Shown piece after piece: positions 9,054 to 15,371 of a stretch of DNA of 36,893 nt. The notes below the pieces were generated by a model. It made no database searches. It was not told the origin of the DNA and was given only the letters and a program-made list of their open reading frames with translations. Each line of letters begins with the position of its first letter. The first letter of the stretch is position 1. Location: contig JAGCMD010000095.1 of assembly GCA_017646765.1 (NCBI GenBank), forward strand, positions 1-36,893, read 5' to 3'. Made by a program: the position numbers and the translations under genes. The DNA is from Elusimicrobiaceae bacterium (GTDB lineage Bacteria; Elusimicrobiota; Elusimicrobia; Elusimicrobiales; Elusimicrobiaceae).

Positions 9054-9059
9054 ATGAGT

Positions 9060-9147
9060 AGGACCTAATAGTGCCCGGGCTGAGGTGGATGGGCAACAAA
9101 CGAGATACACGGCATTAAATATCTCTACTATTTAGGTCTCTTTTTTT
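9060..9147 (+). ncRNA. Small RNA gene, predicted three-way junction with intrinsic terminator
   Basis: An 88-base transcript is predicted from the promoter at 9025-9053 to the T-tract at 9141-9147. GACCTAA (9062-9068) pairs with TTAGGTC (9132-9138) to close the molecule and, with the T-run, forms the terminator. Inside are GCCC (9073-9076) with GGGC (9091-9094) and GAGATA (9102-9107) with TATCTC (9120-9125), giving a three-way junction. I do not recognise it as SRP RNA, 6S RNA or a known riboswitch. Its end overlaps the tail of the convergent PBECR-like gene, so it could also act as antisense RNA to that message. Confidence 0.55.
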
Positions 9148-9517
9148 GCTCAAATTCAGTAATCGGCCAGTTGATTTTTTTGTTTCCGTAAGTTGTTTCT
9201 AAAACAATCATTTTTTTACGTTTCTTATCCCAAATGTTCAGCCGTGACGTTTTTTTATTTGGGAGCTTTTTCCCCGATAAAAGAACCGCCGAGAAATCTT
9301 TCAAAAACTCATTTATGTTGTATTTTTTGGACCTACGAGCAACAATGTGTTTAAGCCCCCCTTCTTTGTTCCCCCACATCAAACTAATTTGGCCGATATC
9401 CTTGCGATAAAAAGCGTTTTGAATGTACCCTTCTTCTTCTTTGAGTAATTTTTTAACAGCTTTTTGCCCTTTGTATCCGGTAAATTCTTTCCCGGCAAAT
9501 TCGTAGAGAAACTGCAA
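9128..9517 (-). CDS. PBECR-like nuclease domain, probably 5'-truncated
   Basis: The 129-residue product resembles the PBECR domain (phage-barnase-EndoU-colicin E5/D-RelE-like nuclease) found at the C-terminus of phage MuF-type proteins and polymorphic toxins: GQKAVKKLLKEEEGYIQNAF, then IGQISLMWG and the probable catalytic GLKHIVARR with its His. There is no ATG: the first possible start is TTG at 9515-9517, a stop (TAA) lies six codons upstream, and no Shine-Dalgarno is visible. It is therefore best read as the C-terminal remnant of a larger toxin or phage protein, stranded 76 bp from the island boundary. Function as a free-standing nuclease is possible but unsupported. Confidence 0.55.
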   Translation of the reverse strand: MQFLYEFAGKEFTGYKGQKAVKKLLKEEEGYIQNAFYRKDIGQISLMWGNKEGGLKHIVARRSKKYNINEFLKDFSAVLLSGKKLPNKKTSRLNIWDKKRKKMIVLETTYGNKKINWPITEFEQKKRPK

Positions 9518-9592
9518 CAGGAAATCAACCGTTTATGACCGGTAATTACACGATTCGTTTAGAACGAAAAGAAGACCACCGCAACGGGTGGG
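9518..9592 (-). terminator. Ancestral tRNA-Val terminator left of the island
   Basis: On the minus strand, just past the 3' tRNA fragment, a CCACC/GGTGG hairpin (around 9576-9592) is followed by a pyrimidine-rich TCTTCTTTT run. It looks like the original terminator of the tRNA-Val gene, displaced when the island inserted. The rest of the stretch has no gene. Confidence 0.4.
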
Positions 9593-9621
9593 TTTTTAAA
9601 TGGTGGACCGGAAGGGACTCG
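9593..9621 (-). repeat. Displaced 3' end of tRNA-Val (left attachment site of island)
   Basis: These 29 bases are identical to 14017-14045, which cover the CCA end, acceptor 3' strand and part of the T arm of the tRNA-Val gene plus eight flanking bases. Identity ends sharply on the inner side: GCCTTG here, AACCCC in the tRNA. Such a displaced tRNA 3' end is the signature of site-specific integration by a tyrosine recombinase. Confidence 0.9.
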
Positions 9622-9638
9622 CCTTGCGGTTTCTGCCG

Positions 9639-9706
9639 TTATCGGCAAAATATAATTGTTTATTTATAAAATATTACTTGATTTATTGCCGATAATCGGT
9701 TATACT
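9639..9706 (+). promoter_or_regulatory. Fic promoter overlapped by 10-bp inverted-repeat operator
   Basis: TTGATT (9678-9683), 17 bases, TATACT (9701-9706) is a strong promoter for the Fic gene. TTATCGGCAA (9639-9648) and its exact reverse complement TTGCCGATAA (9686-9695) flank 37 bases. The second arm falls in the spacer of the promoter and is part of the local palindrome CCGATAATCGG (9689-9699); the first has a similar local repeat, CCGTTATCGG. Two spaced operator half-sets suggest repression by a dimer, possibly with looping. Confidence 0.65.
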
Positions 9707-9726
9707 AGTAGTAAGAGGAGGGGTTT

Positions 9727-10617
9727 ATGGAATATATATCGGCAGCACAAGCGGCTAAAAAGTGGAAAATTTCGGAGCGGAGTGTGCGTAATTATTGTGC
9801 ACATAGCCGTATTACGGGGGCCTTTTTAACTGGCAAGACATGGAACATTCCGGCAGATGCCTCTAAACCTGACCGCAAGCCCAAACAAAGCAAGCACGCT
9901 AATACCTTACTTAATATATTAAAAGCCGAGCAATCCTCCAAGCAACATGGCGGTATCTACCATAAGATACAAATTGACCTTACTTATAACTCCAACCATA
10001 TAGAAGGTAGCCAACTCACCCATGACCAAACCCGCTATATTTTTGAAACAAATACGATTGGTGTGGAAGATAATACCGTAAAGGTGGATGATATTGTAGA
10101 AACCGCTAACCACTTTAAATGTATTGATATGATTATTGAGAATGCTAACTATAAACCTAGTGAACATTTTCTAAAAGAATTACACGCTGTGCTTAAAAAC
10201 GGGACGTCGGATAGCCGCAAGGCGTGGTTTGCCGTAGGGGATTATAAGCGCAAACCCAATGAAGTGGGGGGGCACGCTACGACCAGCCCAGAACAGGTAT
10301 CGGCTAAAATGAAAACCCTGCTGAACAAGTATAACCGCAAAAACAAACACACCTTTGAAGAATTATTGGACTTTCATTACCAGTTTGAAGCCATTCACCC
10401 ATTTCAAGACGGGAATGGACGTATCGGGCGGCTGATACTGTTTAAGGAGTGTTTGCGTAATAATATCGTTCCGTTTATCATTACGGACAAGATAAAGATG
10501 TTCTATTACAAAGGACTTAATGAGTGGCCGAACAATCACGAACGCTTAACCGATACTTGTTTGGCAGCCCAAGACAAAATGAAAGCCGTATTGGATTATT
10601 TTAAGATTTCCTACTAG
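9727..10617 (+). CDS. Fic-domain protein with N-terminal helix-turn-helix
   Basis: The 296-residue protein begins with a MerR/excisionase-like DNA-binding segment (about 1-45, SAAQAAKKWKISERSVRNYC). Then comes a Fic domain with the intact active-site motif HPFQDGNGRIGR at 224-235 (catalytic His224). The inhibitory helix motif SNHIEG (89-94), matching [S/T]xxxE[G/N], lies N-terminal to the Fic core, as in class II Fic enzymes. These transfer AMP from ATP to a target and are restrained by the motif Glu (here E93). Fic proteins act as toxins, effectors or regulators; the target is unknown. Start: GAGGAGGGG precedes the ATG. The HTH plus the operator in its own promoter suggest autoregulation. 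It forms an operon with the WYL gene 13 bp downstream. Confidence 0.9.
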   Translation: MEYISAAQAAKKWKISERSVRNYCAHSRITGAFLTGKTWNIPADASKPDRKPKQSKHANTLLNILKAEQSSKQHGGIYHKIQIDLTYNSNHIEGSQLTHDQTRYIFETNTIGVEDNTVKVDDIVETANHFKCIDMIIENANYKPSEHFLKELHAVLKNGTSDSRKAWFAVGDYKRKPNEVGGHATTSPEQVSAKMKTLLNKYNRKNKHTFEELLDFHYQFEAIHPFQDGNGRIGRLILFKECLRNNIVPFIITDKIKMFYYKGLNEWPNNHERLTDTCLAAQDKMKAVLDYFKISY

Positions 10618-10630
10618 CCAGGACGAATTT

Positions 10631-11557
10631 ATGCAATCTAAAAACATTAAAAAGTTAAATCGGTTGTTGTATCTCCTAAACCAGTTGGATGGGGGAGAGG
10701 TGCGTGTGCTGCGCGAGGCCAAGGACATGGACGTTACGGAGCGCACGATCCAGCGTGATTTGCGTGATATTGAACTGGGCGGTTTCCCGCTTTACAAAGC
10801 CGCGCCGGGGGTATATAAGTTTATTGAGGGTTTTTCGCTTAAAAAAATGAATTTAACTGACGCGGAAGCTTCGCTACTTCTCGTTTTAAAAGATATAGTA
10901 GAGCCGCTGGGAAAACCTTTCCAACAGCCGTTTGAGCATTTGTACCAAAAAGTTTTGCGCGTACCAGAAGAATCTCCATTTTATATCAAAATGCCAAAGG
11001 GAAGCCAATACCAAGAGAGCAAAATTACGCGTGTGTTGGAAAGAGGAATTATAGACCATACCGAAGTACGTATGTCGTTAGCGGCTGATCCGACGCGTAA
11101 ACTTACCTATGAACTCAAACCGCTTAAAATTATGAACTATGACGGTTTTTGGTACTTGCTTGGCATCAATGCTTATAAAGAAGTGCGAAAATTCCGTTTA
11201 GACCGCATTTTGGACGCAATAAATACCGATAAATCGTTCAAAATCACTAAAAATATCCAAAAAATGCTGTCGGAGAGCCATAATATTTGGTTTGGGGAAA
11301 AACGAGATAAACTTGTGTTGTTTATTGTACCTGCTCAGTTCGCACCGTATTTTAAGCAGAAAGATTACTTTCCCATGCAAAAGATCCGCAAAACGCAGAA
11401 GAATGGCGATATTTTAGTGGAAACGCGTGTGTGCAATTACCGTGAAATTATCCCTACGGTGTTAAGTTGGCTTGAACACATCACGCTACTCAGCCCGGCT
11501 GATTTTAAGCAACTGATTTGCCAAATTATACGTCAAGCCGATAAACGGATGAAATAA
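10631..11557 (+). CDS. HTH-WYL-domain transcriptional regulator
   Basis: The 308-residue protein has an N-terminal winged helix-turn-helix (about 5-60, with VTERTIQRDLRDIE as recognition region). It is followed by a WYL domain (about 140-210, FWYLLGINAYKEVRKFRLDRI) and a WCX-like C-terminal extension. WYL regulators sense ligands, probably nucleic acids or nucleotides, and are frequent controllers of phage-defence and DNA-damage genes. It follows the Fic gene in an operon and ends at a strong terminator shared with the convergent nuclease-like operon. It is the best candidate for the regulator of the island. Confidence 0.9.
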   Translation: MQSKNIKKLNRLLYLLNQLDGGEVRVLREAKDMDVTERTIQRDLRDIELGGFPLYKAAPGVYKFIEGFSLKKMNLTDAEASLLLVLKDIVEPLGKPFQQPFEHLYQKVLRVPEESPFYIKMPKGSQYQESKITRVLERGIIDHTEVRMSLAADPTRKLTYELKPLKIMNYDGFWYLLGINAYKEVRKFRLDRILDAINTDKSFKITKNIQKMLSESHNIWFGEKRDKLVLFIVPAQFAPYFKQKDYFPMQKIRKTQKNGDILVETRVCNYREIIPTVLSWLEHITLLSPADFKQLICQIIRQADKRMK

Positions 11558-11583
11558 AAAGCGGGGCAAATACCCCGCTTTTT
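11556..11583. terminator. Bidirectional terminator between WYL gene and minus-strand operon
   Basis: AAAAAGCGGGG pairs with CCCCGCTTTTT around a six-base loop. The stem ends in A and T runs, so it serves both converging units. Confidence 0.85.
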
Positions 11584-11585
11584 GA

Positions 11586-12095
11586 TTACTTTAGTAACAA
11601 TTCCCACTTATCTTTATATTCTTCCAGCCAGTTAGAAGATATATCTGGTGACTCTTTGTATGACGGTTTAATGCGTCGCATGGTTGTATCTTGGTGCGGT
11701 TGCCCCTTTTTCCCCGGCGTTTTGAGCCAATCTTGGTGGGTTTTCTTTAATATTTCCGCCACTTTTTTAGCGGGCATGATGTAAGTTTGTGGCTGTTCTT
11801 GGTCGGTCCACTTGGCAGGTAGGGTAACAAAAACGTAAAACAAGTCCTTATCCACAATATCTTCGTGTTTTTTGCTCATCATCCATCCGTCATCAGCCGA
11901 TTTTCCTTCAGTACGAGTTTTTACCTGAATGCGGATAGGGCACTCGTAGGAAGGGTGAATTGCCAGAATGTCTATGTCTTTTGTGTTCTCCGGTGCTAAT
12001 CCTGCGGGAATTGCCAATTCTTTGGCAATGCGCGCGAGGACGTAATGCTCTCCCGCAGCCCGGATAAATGCTTTATCATTTTCTTGCTTGCTCAT
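11586..12095 (-). CDS. PD-(D/E)XK-like predicted nuclease, 169 aa
   Basis: I do not recognise a named family, but the 169-residue protein has a restriction-endonuclease-like core. It shows GEHYVLARIAKEL, the acidic strand NTKDIDILAI (D41/D43 region) and a Q-V-K strand, IRIQVKTRTEG, equivalent to the (D/E)xK or QxK half of PD-(D/E)XK motifs. A following W...DLFYVFV strand matches DUF4365-type and related nuclease-like proteins. It is the last gene of a three-gene operon, nine bases after a second nuclease-like gene. Prediction: a DNA- or RNA-acting enzyme or a degenerate relative. The motif is short, so catalytic activity is not assured. Confidence 0.6.
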   Translation of the reverse strand: MSKQENDKAFIRAAGEHYVLARIAKELAIPAGLAPENTKDIDILAIHPSYECPIRIQVKTRTEGKSADDGWMMSKKHEDIVDKDLFYVFVTLPAKWTDQEQPQTYIMPAKKVAEILKKTHQDWLKTPGKKGQPHQDTTMRRIKPSYKESPDISSNWLEEYKDKWELLLK

Positions 12096-12104
12096 AACCT
12101 CTCC

Positions 12105-12569
12105 TTACTTGAATTTTTTACTAAATTCTTCTTGTTTAATTTCGTATTTTTGATATTTGGGGCGTGGTTTTCCGCCGGGGGAAAGTAAAACAAGGGATGT
12201 TTTATCTATATTCTTACCGCTTTTATGCCGCGAACATTCTTTCAAATATTCTTTTGCTGACAAACACCACATCGTGTTAAGTTGTTCAACGATAAAAATA
12301 TAGTAATAATTAGGGCGATCTACCGGATTTTTGACTTGAAATCTCCCACTACCCATTGTGCAAAATCCCGGCTCATTTTCTTTTAATTTGCGGGCTTTAA
12401 TTTGTAGTTCAATAAAACGCCCTGACGAGGTTTTAGCCACAAAATCTGTTCCATTGTCATCAACGGCTGGTATGAAACACTCAAAACCTTCCGCCATAAA
12501 TCGGCTGATAATTAGTAACTCCATTCGTCGTGCATAACAAGCACTTGATTCTATCCATGGTGGTACCAT
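12105..12569 (-). CDS. Second PD-(D/E)XK-like predicted nuclease, 154 aa
   Basis: The start is taken at 12569 (AAGGA seven bases upstream); a longer reading to 12716 would run inside the preceding gene. The 154-residue protein has an N-terminal helix with YARRMELLIISRFMAEGFE. Then come NGTDFVAK (candidate metal-binding Asp) and FIELQIKARK (ExxIK, candidate Glu and Lys), the spacing expected of a PD-(D/E)XK fold, followed by a NYYYIFIV strand. It resembles the first nuclease-like gene in layout more than in sequence, so the pair may act together. It sits ten bases after the coiled-coil gene. Confidence 0.6.
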   Translation of the reverse strand: MVPPWIESSACYARRMELLIISRFMAEGFECFIPAVDDNGTDFVAKTSSGRFIELQIKARKLKENEPGFCTMGSGRFQVKNPVDRPNYYYIFIVEQLNTMWCLSAKEYLKECSRHKSGKNIDKTSLVLLSPGGKPRPKYQKYEIKQEEFSKKFK

Positions 12570-12579
12570 ACGAATTCCT

Positions 12580-13008
12580 TTATTTATTTTTATTTCGTTG
12601 CCATTCTTGGATCTCACGTTGGCAATCGGCAATTTGTCGTTGGAGCCGTTTTTCGTTGTACTCATCGGCCCGTTGCAGGGATTCAATTTCCCGGTTGTAT
12701 TTACGGGACAGCTCATCAGTCATGCGTTTGTACTGACGGGATAATTCATCTAGCTCACGTTGGCAACGTTGTTCCAGCTGACGTTTCTGTTGTTTGAAAT
12801 TATCATTTTCCCGCTTTTCTTCTTGTTCTTGTTGGCGCAAAATCTGACTCTTCCGTTCATAACGGCGCAACTGTAGGTTTTTTAATTCTTCAGCTGCACG
12901 GGTAATCTTATTTTTTAAGTCGCTAGGAAGTTGATAAGGCAAATTCCCAGTGGCGTTGCGATACTGCCGTTCAATTTCCGATTTTTCTGAGTTTGAGAAG
13001 AAAAACAT
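12580..13008 (-). CDS. Long coiled-coil protein, first gene of nuclease-like operon
   Basis: The 142-residue protein is highly charged and, from about residue 35 to the end, almost entirely heptad-compatible helix rich in E, R, K and Q. This predicts a long coiled coil with no enzymatic domain. A very strong Shine-Dalgarno, AAGGAGGAAGT, precedes the ATG. No membrane segment or signal peptide is seen. It leads an operon with two nuclease-like genes and would suit a scaffold or sensor in a multi-protein system. Its own function is unknown. Confidence 0.75.
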   Translation of the reverse strand: MFFFSNSEKSEIERQYRNATGNLPYQLPSDLKNKITRAAEELKNLQLRRYERKSQILRQQEQEEKRENDNFKQQKRQLEQRCQRELDELSRQYKRMTDELSRKYNREIESLQRADEYNEKRLQRQIADCQREIQEWQRNKNK

Positions 13009-13030
13009 ACTTCCTCCTTGTGTGTATTTA

Positions 13031-13054
13031 GCCTTACTTTGGCCTAAACATCAA
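13031..13054 (-). promoter_or_regulatory. Putative promoter of the coiled-coil/nuclease-like operon
   Basis: On the minus strand TTGATG (13054-13049), an 18-base spacer and TAAATA just upstream of the AAGGAGG site give a weak promoter. It lies between the terminator of the structured RNA and the operon, so the operon can be transcribed independently of the RNA. Confidence 0.35.
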
Positions 13055-13075
13055 GTAAATTGTAGGACATAGTTC

Positions 13076-13091
13076 CGACAAACGTTTGTCG
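13076..13091. promoter_or_regulatory. Perfect 16-bp palindrome upstream of operon promoter
   Basis: CGACAAACGTTTGTCG is a perfect 16-bp palindrome between the structured-RNA terminator and the operon promoter. It is about 22 bp upstream of the -35. The placement suits a dimeric regulator, perhaps the island WYL or Fic HTH protein, but no second copy was seen. Confidence 0.5.
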
Positions 13092-13108
13092 CTTTTTACT
13101 ATTAGAAT

Positions 13109-13291
13109 AAAAAAGGCGGCAACCTTTTCGAATAGCTGAGAACCGATCCGAAACGCTGCCGCCTGCCCACCCCGTAAAGGGTGTGCAAAAGACGACTTCG
13201 TTTTCGTTTCTCAGCTCGCCGGATATCGGCGGGGCTATGCCAGACGCATAACGCCAAAAACAAGTCCAAAAGCAAATTGTGTACAACTGCC
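13109..13291 (-). ncRNA. Structured RNA, copy C of a three-member pseudoknotted family
   Basis: About 183 bases follow TATAAT (13300-13295) and end at an intrinsic terminator: GGCGGCA (13163-13157) pairs with TGCCGCC (13121-13115), followed by T6. An interrupted 12-bp stem (13266-13254 with 13206-13194) encloses two hairpins. Between them and the 3' arm lies AGCTGAGAA (13216-13208), which pairs exactly with TTCTCAGCT (13142-13134) inside the terminator loop. The order of elements matches the RNAs at 28948-29198 and 33527-33755, though this copy lacks one internal hairpin. It lies upstream of the coiled-coil/nuclease-like operon, on the same strand. An 80-codon reading frame covers it but has no Shine-Dalgarno and is taken as spurious. 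Confidence 0.7.
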
Positions 13292-13324
13292 TATATTATA
13301 ACTTTTTGCACAGGATAAGGGGGA

Positions 13325-13347
13325 TGTTGATAAGAAGGTTTAGTTTT
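13325..13347 (+). promoter_or_regulatory. Promoter of the frameshifted gene at 13375
   Basis: TTGATA, a 17-base spacer and TATAGA lie about 40 bp ahead of the gene, followed by an ATAGGAGAA ribosome-binding site. Confidence 0.45.
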
Positions 13348-13374
13348 TGTATAGAGAGAATATAGGAGAATTTT

Positions 13375-13853
13375 ATGAAAAATCTTAAAAAGCCGTTAAA
13401 AATAGGGATTTTGATTTCCTGTTGCCGTTCCTACAAACATCCCCAAAATGAATTTGAAGAAATGGGGTATGTGGAGCGAAAGATTGTATATTCTTGGGAA
13501 GATATACCAAAAACCCATATTGTGAAAATGAATTTAGATCCTATGAGGTGTTTCAAGTTTTACCGGATTTTGTATTAGCATCTGGTTGTGAGGTTAAAGA
13601 TTACGATGAGTGCAGTACAATTCATGGTAAGATTTTTATGTTTCCAAAACAAAAAGATGAATTGTATTTTGATAAGAAAATTCTAATACCTTCTCATGGA
13701 TACTGTTCCGTATATGCCGGGGTTTATCAATATGAGAGTAAAAATGATATCAAGCATACAATTCCTGTTTTGTTGTTTTTACCGCGAACTATTTATAAAG
13801 GTCAGTTAGAAAATATTGAAAAAACACGAGAAGAAAGTCAGAAATCTTTATAA
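13375..13853 (+). pseudogene. Unrecognised small gene interrupted by a frameshift
   Basis: The frame starting at 13375 (good AGGAGAA site) codes for 67 residues and then stops at 13578. The frame ending at 13853 continues protein-like sequence (DFVLASGCEVKDYDECSTIH and onward, about 119 codons counted from 13494). The two overlap around 13500-13560, and a single-base loss or gain near 13505-13530 would join them into a protein of about 159 residues. No conserved domain is recognised. No classic slippery heptamer is in frame, so mutation or a sequencing error is likelier than programmed frameshifting. A terminator follows. Confidence 0.5.
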
Positions 13854-13882
13854 TTTGGATCCTGCAAAATTCGCAGTTAGAG

Positions 13883-13908
13883 AAAAAGGCCCGAAATGGG
13901 CCTTTTTT
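13883..13908. terminator. Terminator after the frameshifted gene
   Basis: AAAAAGGCCC pairs with GGGCCTTTTTT around a five-base loop, with a T-run on the plus strand. Confidence 0.85.
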
Positions 13909-13989
13909 GCGCTCATCTAAAAGCACTCTAAGACCTGGACAGATAAAAATGGGCGTAAAACTCCGACGAGAGAGGGAAAAACTACCCAA

Positions 13990-14021
13990 CAAAAAAGGCA
14001 CCTTTTGCAAGATGCCTTTTT
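13990..14021 (-). terminator. Terminator of tRNA-Val
   Basis: AAAAAGGCA pairs with TGCCTTTTT (minus strand T-run TTTTTT toward 13991) directly after the tRNA 3' end. It belongs to the island side of the junction. Confidence 0.8.
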
Positions 14022-14045
14022 AAATGGTGGACCGGAAGGGACTCG
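14017..14045 (-). repeat. Right attachment-site copy inside tRNA-Val
   Basis: These 29 bases are identical to 9593-9621 and include the 3' 21 bases of the tRNA gene. Together the two copies define the island ends. Confidence 0.9.
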
Positions 14046-14100
14046 AACCCCTGACCTCCTGCGTGTAAAGCAGGCGCTCTACCAACTAAGCTACCGATCC
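14025..14100 (-). tRNA. tRNA-Val, anticodon TAC, CCA encoded
   Basis: The 76-base gene reads GGATCGG ... CCGGTCC A CCA with a full seven-pair acceptor stem (one G-T pair). The D arm is TAGCTTAGTTGGTAGAGCG, the anticodon arm CCTGC-TTTACAC-GCAGG has anticodon TAC, and the T loop is GGTTCGAGTC. The 3' end serves as the integration site of the adjoining island. Confidence 0.97.
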
Positions 14101-14185
14101 GTAAAATTTTGCACTACTAAAAGCGATACTTTAATTATATCAAATTCACTTTGACTTGCACAATAGGATGTCTCTGTTTGTGATA

Positions 14186-14710
14186 TTATTTGTCGCTTTT
14201 TTCGTCGCTGGTACCGCAAGCGCAAGGCGTTTCTACTTGCGGTGTGGTGCGTGCCCACTCCTCAGCTTCCGGCCCCCATTTGGCGCGTACGGCATCCGGC
14301 AATTTATAAAGCAAGCTTACACATTTAGCCGATACTGTGCCATCGGGCAAAATAATCTCGCCCTCTACTTGCGCGCGCGAAGTGCCGCCTTTTATCAATC
14401 TTCCTACGGCACGCAATGGTGTGTTGGTGGGCGTGTTATGTTTGTACGTTACTTCCATTTTGAGCGTAACCATTAAATTGTTAAAGTTGTTGTTAAGTAA
14501 TACCGCGCGTCCGGAAGTTTCGTCCAAAATCGTGGCGATAATGCCCCCATGCACGGTCCCCGGATAGGAACAATAATTGTCCCCCAAGGTAAAAGTAGTT
14601 TCTACTTGTTGTTTTTCGTCGTCGTTAAACCACTCCAAGTGCAGGCCGAAAGGATTGTTTTTCCCGCAGGCGAAACAATTTAAAGAAGTCGGTTGGCGTA
14701 ATTTTTTCAT
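14186..14710 (-). CDS. PaaI-like hotdog-fold thioesterase
   Basis: The 174-residue protein has an N-terminal CFACGKNNPFGLHL cysteine-containing segment and a single hotdog domain (about 35-145). The PaaI/4HBT signature is YPGTVHGGIIATILDETSGRA. It would hydrolyse acyl-CoA or acyl-ACP thioesters; the two close cysteines at the start are common in one subgroup and could bind metal. The C-terminal tail is acidic and probably disordered. A GGAGGAG-type site precedes the ATG. It stands divergently from the CYTH gene. Confidence 0.85.
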   Translation of the reverse strand: MKKLRQPTSLNCFACGKNNPFGLHLEWFNDDEKQQVETTFTLGDNYCSYPGTVHGGIIATILDETSGRAVLLNNNFNNLMVTLKMEVTYKHNTPTNTPLRAVGRLIKGGTSRAQVEGEIILPDGTVSAKCVSLLYKLPDAVRAKWGPEAEEWARTTPQVETPCACGTSDEKSDK

Positions 14711-14741
14711 AACTCCTCCTACTTACATTATACTTTTTTGC

Positions 14742-14747
14742 TAAACT
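14742..14747 (+). promoter_or_regulatory. -10 box six bases before the CYTH start codon
   Basis: TAAACT is separated from the ATG at 14754 by six bases, with no Shine-Dalgarno between. The message would begin at or next to the start codon, that is, be leaderless. Confidence 0.4.
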
Positions 14748-14753
14748 AAACTT

Positions 14754-15371
14754 ATGAGTATGGAAATAGAATTTAAATGGGATGCTAACGTTCCGCGTGC
14801 CTTTTATAAGATGCAACGCGCCGTGAGATTATCGGGCGCGCGTGTTTTATCTACGCAAAATTGGAACATAACCGATGTGTATTTGGATGCTCCCGCGCGT
14901 GATTTTGAAAAACAAAAAGTCGCATTTCGCGTGCGTTGTTCAAATCAAAACTGGGAAGCCACCTTTAAAACCCGTACCGAAATTGTTAACGGCAAAGCCG
15001 TCCGGCGCGAAGAAACACTTCCACTTCCGGGGGTAAGAAATTTACAAGAAGCACTAGAATTTTTGCACCGTAAAAAAATGTGGAAGGGACTTTGTGTGAA
15101 AAATTTACAACCGCTTTTTGTGTTGAAAAACCGTCGGAAAACTCAGCTAATCATTTTTCACAACACACAAGCCGAAGTGGCATACGATACCTGTGAAATT
15201 GGGGTATGCGGGCGGAAGGTCTCTTTCAAAGAAATTGAAATGGAACTAAAAAAAGGCTCGCAAGCAACGTTTGAAAAATTAGGGGAAGTTTTGCAAATCG
15301 GTCTTCAAAAAGCACACGTGTCAAAAGTAAAAACTGCATTTGCGTTATTAAATCTGTGGGGGAAAAGATGA
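14754..15371 (+). CDS. CYTH-domain protein (class IV adenylate cyclase/thiamine triphosphatase fold)
   Basis: The 205-residue protein opens with MEIEFKW, the ExExK signature of the CYTH superfamily. Positively charged strands typical of the triphosphate tunnel follow (VAFRVRC, WEATFKTRT, KAVRREE) and a late acidic motif FKEIEMELKKG. CYTH enzymes bind triphosphorylated substrates with divalent metal; activity ranges from class IV adenylate cyclase to tri-polyphosphatase and cannot be read from sequence. Its stop overlaps the next start (ATGA), so it is coupled to a small membrane protein. Confidence 0.85.
   Translation: MSMEIEFKWDANVPRAFYKMQRAVRLSGARVLSTQNWNITDVYLDAPARDFEKQKVAFRVRCSNQNWEATFKTRTEIVNGKAVRREETLPLPGVRNLQEALEFLHRKKMWKGLCVKNLQPLFVLKNRRKTQLIIFHNTQAEVAYDTCEIGVCGRKVSFKEIEMELKKGSQATFEKLGEVLQIGLQKAHVSKVKTAFALLNLWGKR

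Larger units (their letters stand above)
9593..14045. mobile_element. 4.4 kb genomic island integrated in tRNA-Val, no integrase
   Basis: Direct repeats of 29 bp (9593-9621 and 14017-14045) bracket a segment with accessory genes only. These are Fic, a WYL regulator, a three-gene operon with two PD-(D/E)XK-like proteins, a structured RNA and a frameshifted gene. The intact tRNA is at the right end, as expected when an element enters at a tRNA 3' end and restores it. No integrase, excisionase, replication or transfer gene is recognisable, so the island is either a non-autonomous satellite that borrows a recombinase or the decayed remainder of a larger element. Confidence 0.8.

Noticed and set aside
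12570-12716. Longer N-terminus for the nuclease-like gene at 12105
   Set aside because: It would overlap the coiled-coil gene and lacks a ribosome-binding site; the ATG at 12569 has AAGGA in front.
13044-13286. 80-codon minus-strand frame (contains VSDRFSAIRKGCRLF)
   Set aside because: It has no ribosome-binding site and lies over the stems and terminator of structured RNA C, so it is taken as an accidental frame.
13505-13530. Programmed -1 frameshift in the gene at 13375
   Set aside because: No in-frame X XXY YYZ heptamer or clear downstream pseudoknot is present; mutation or error is simpler.
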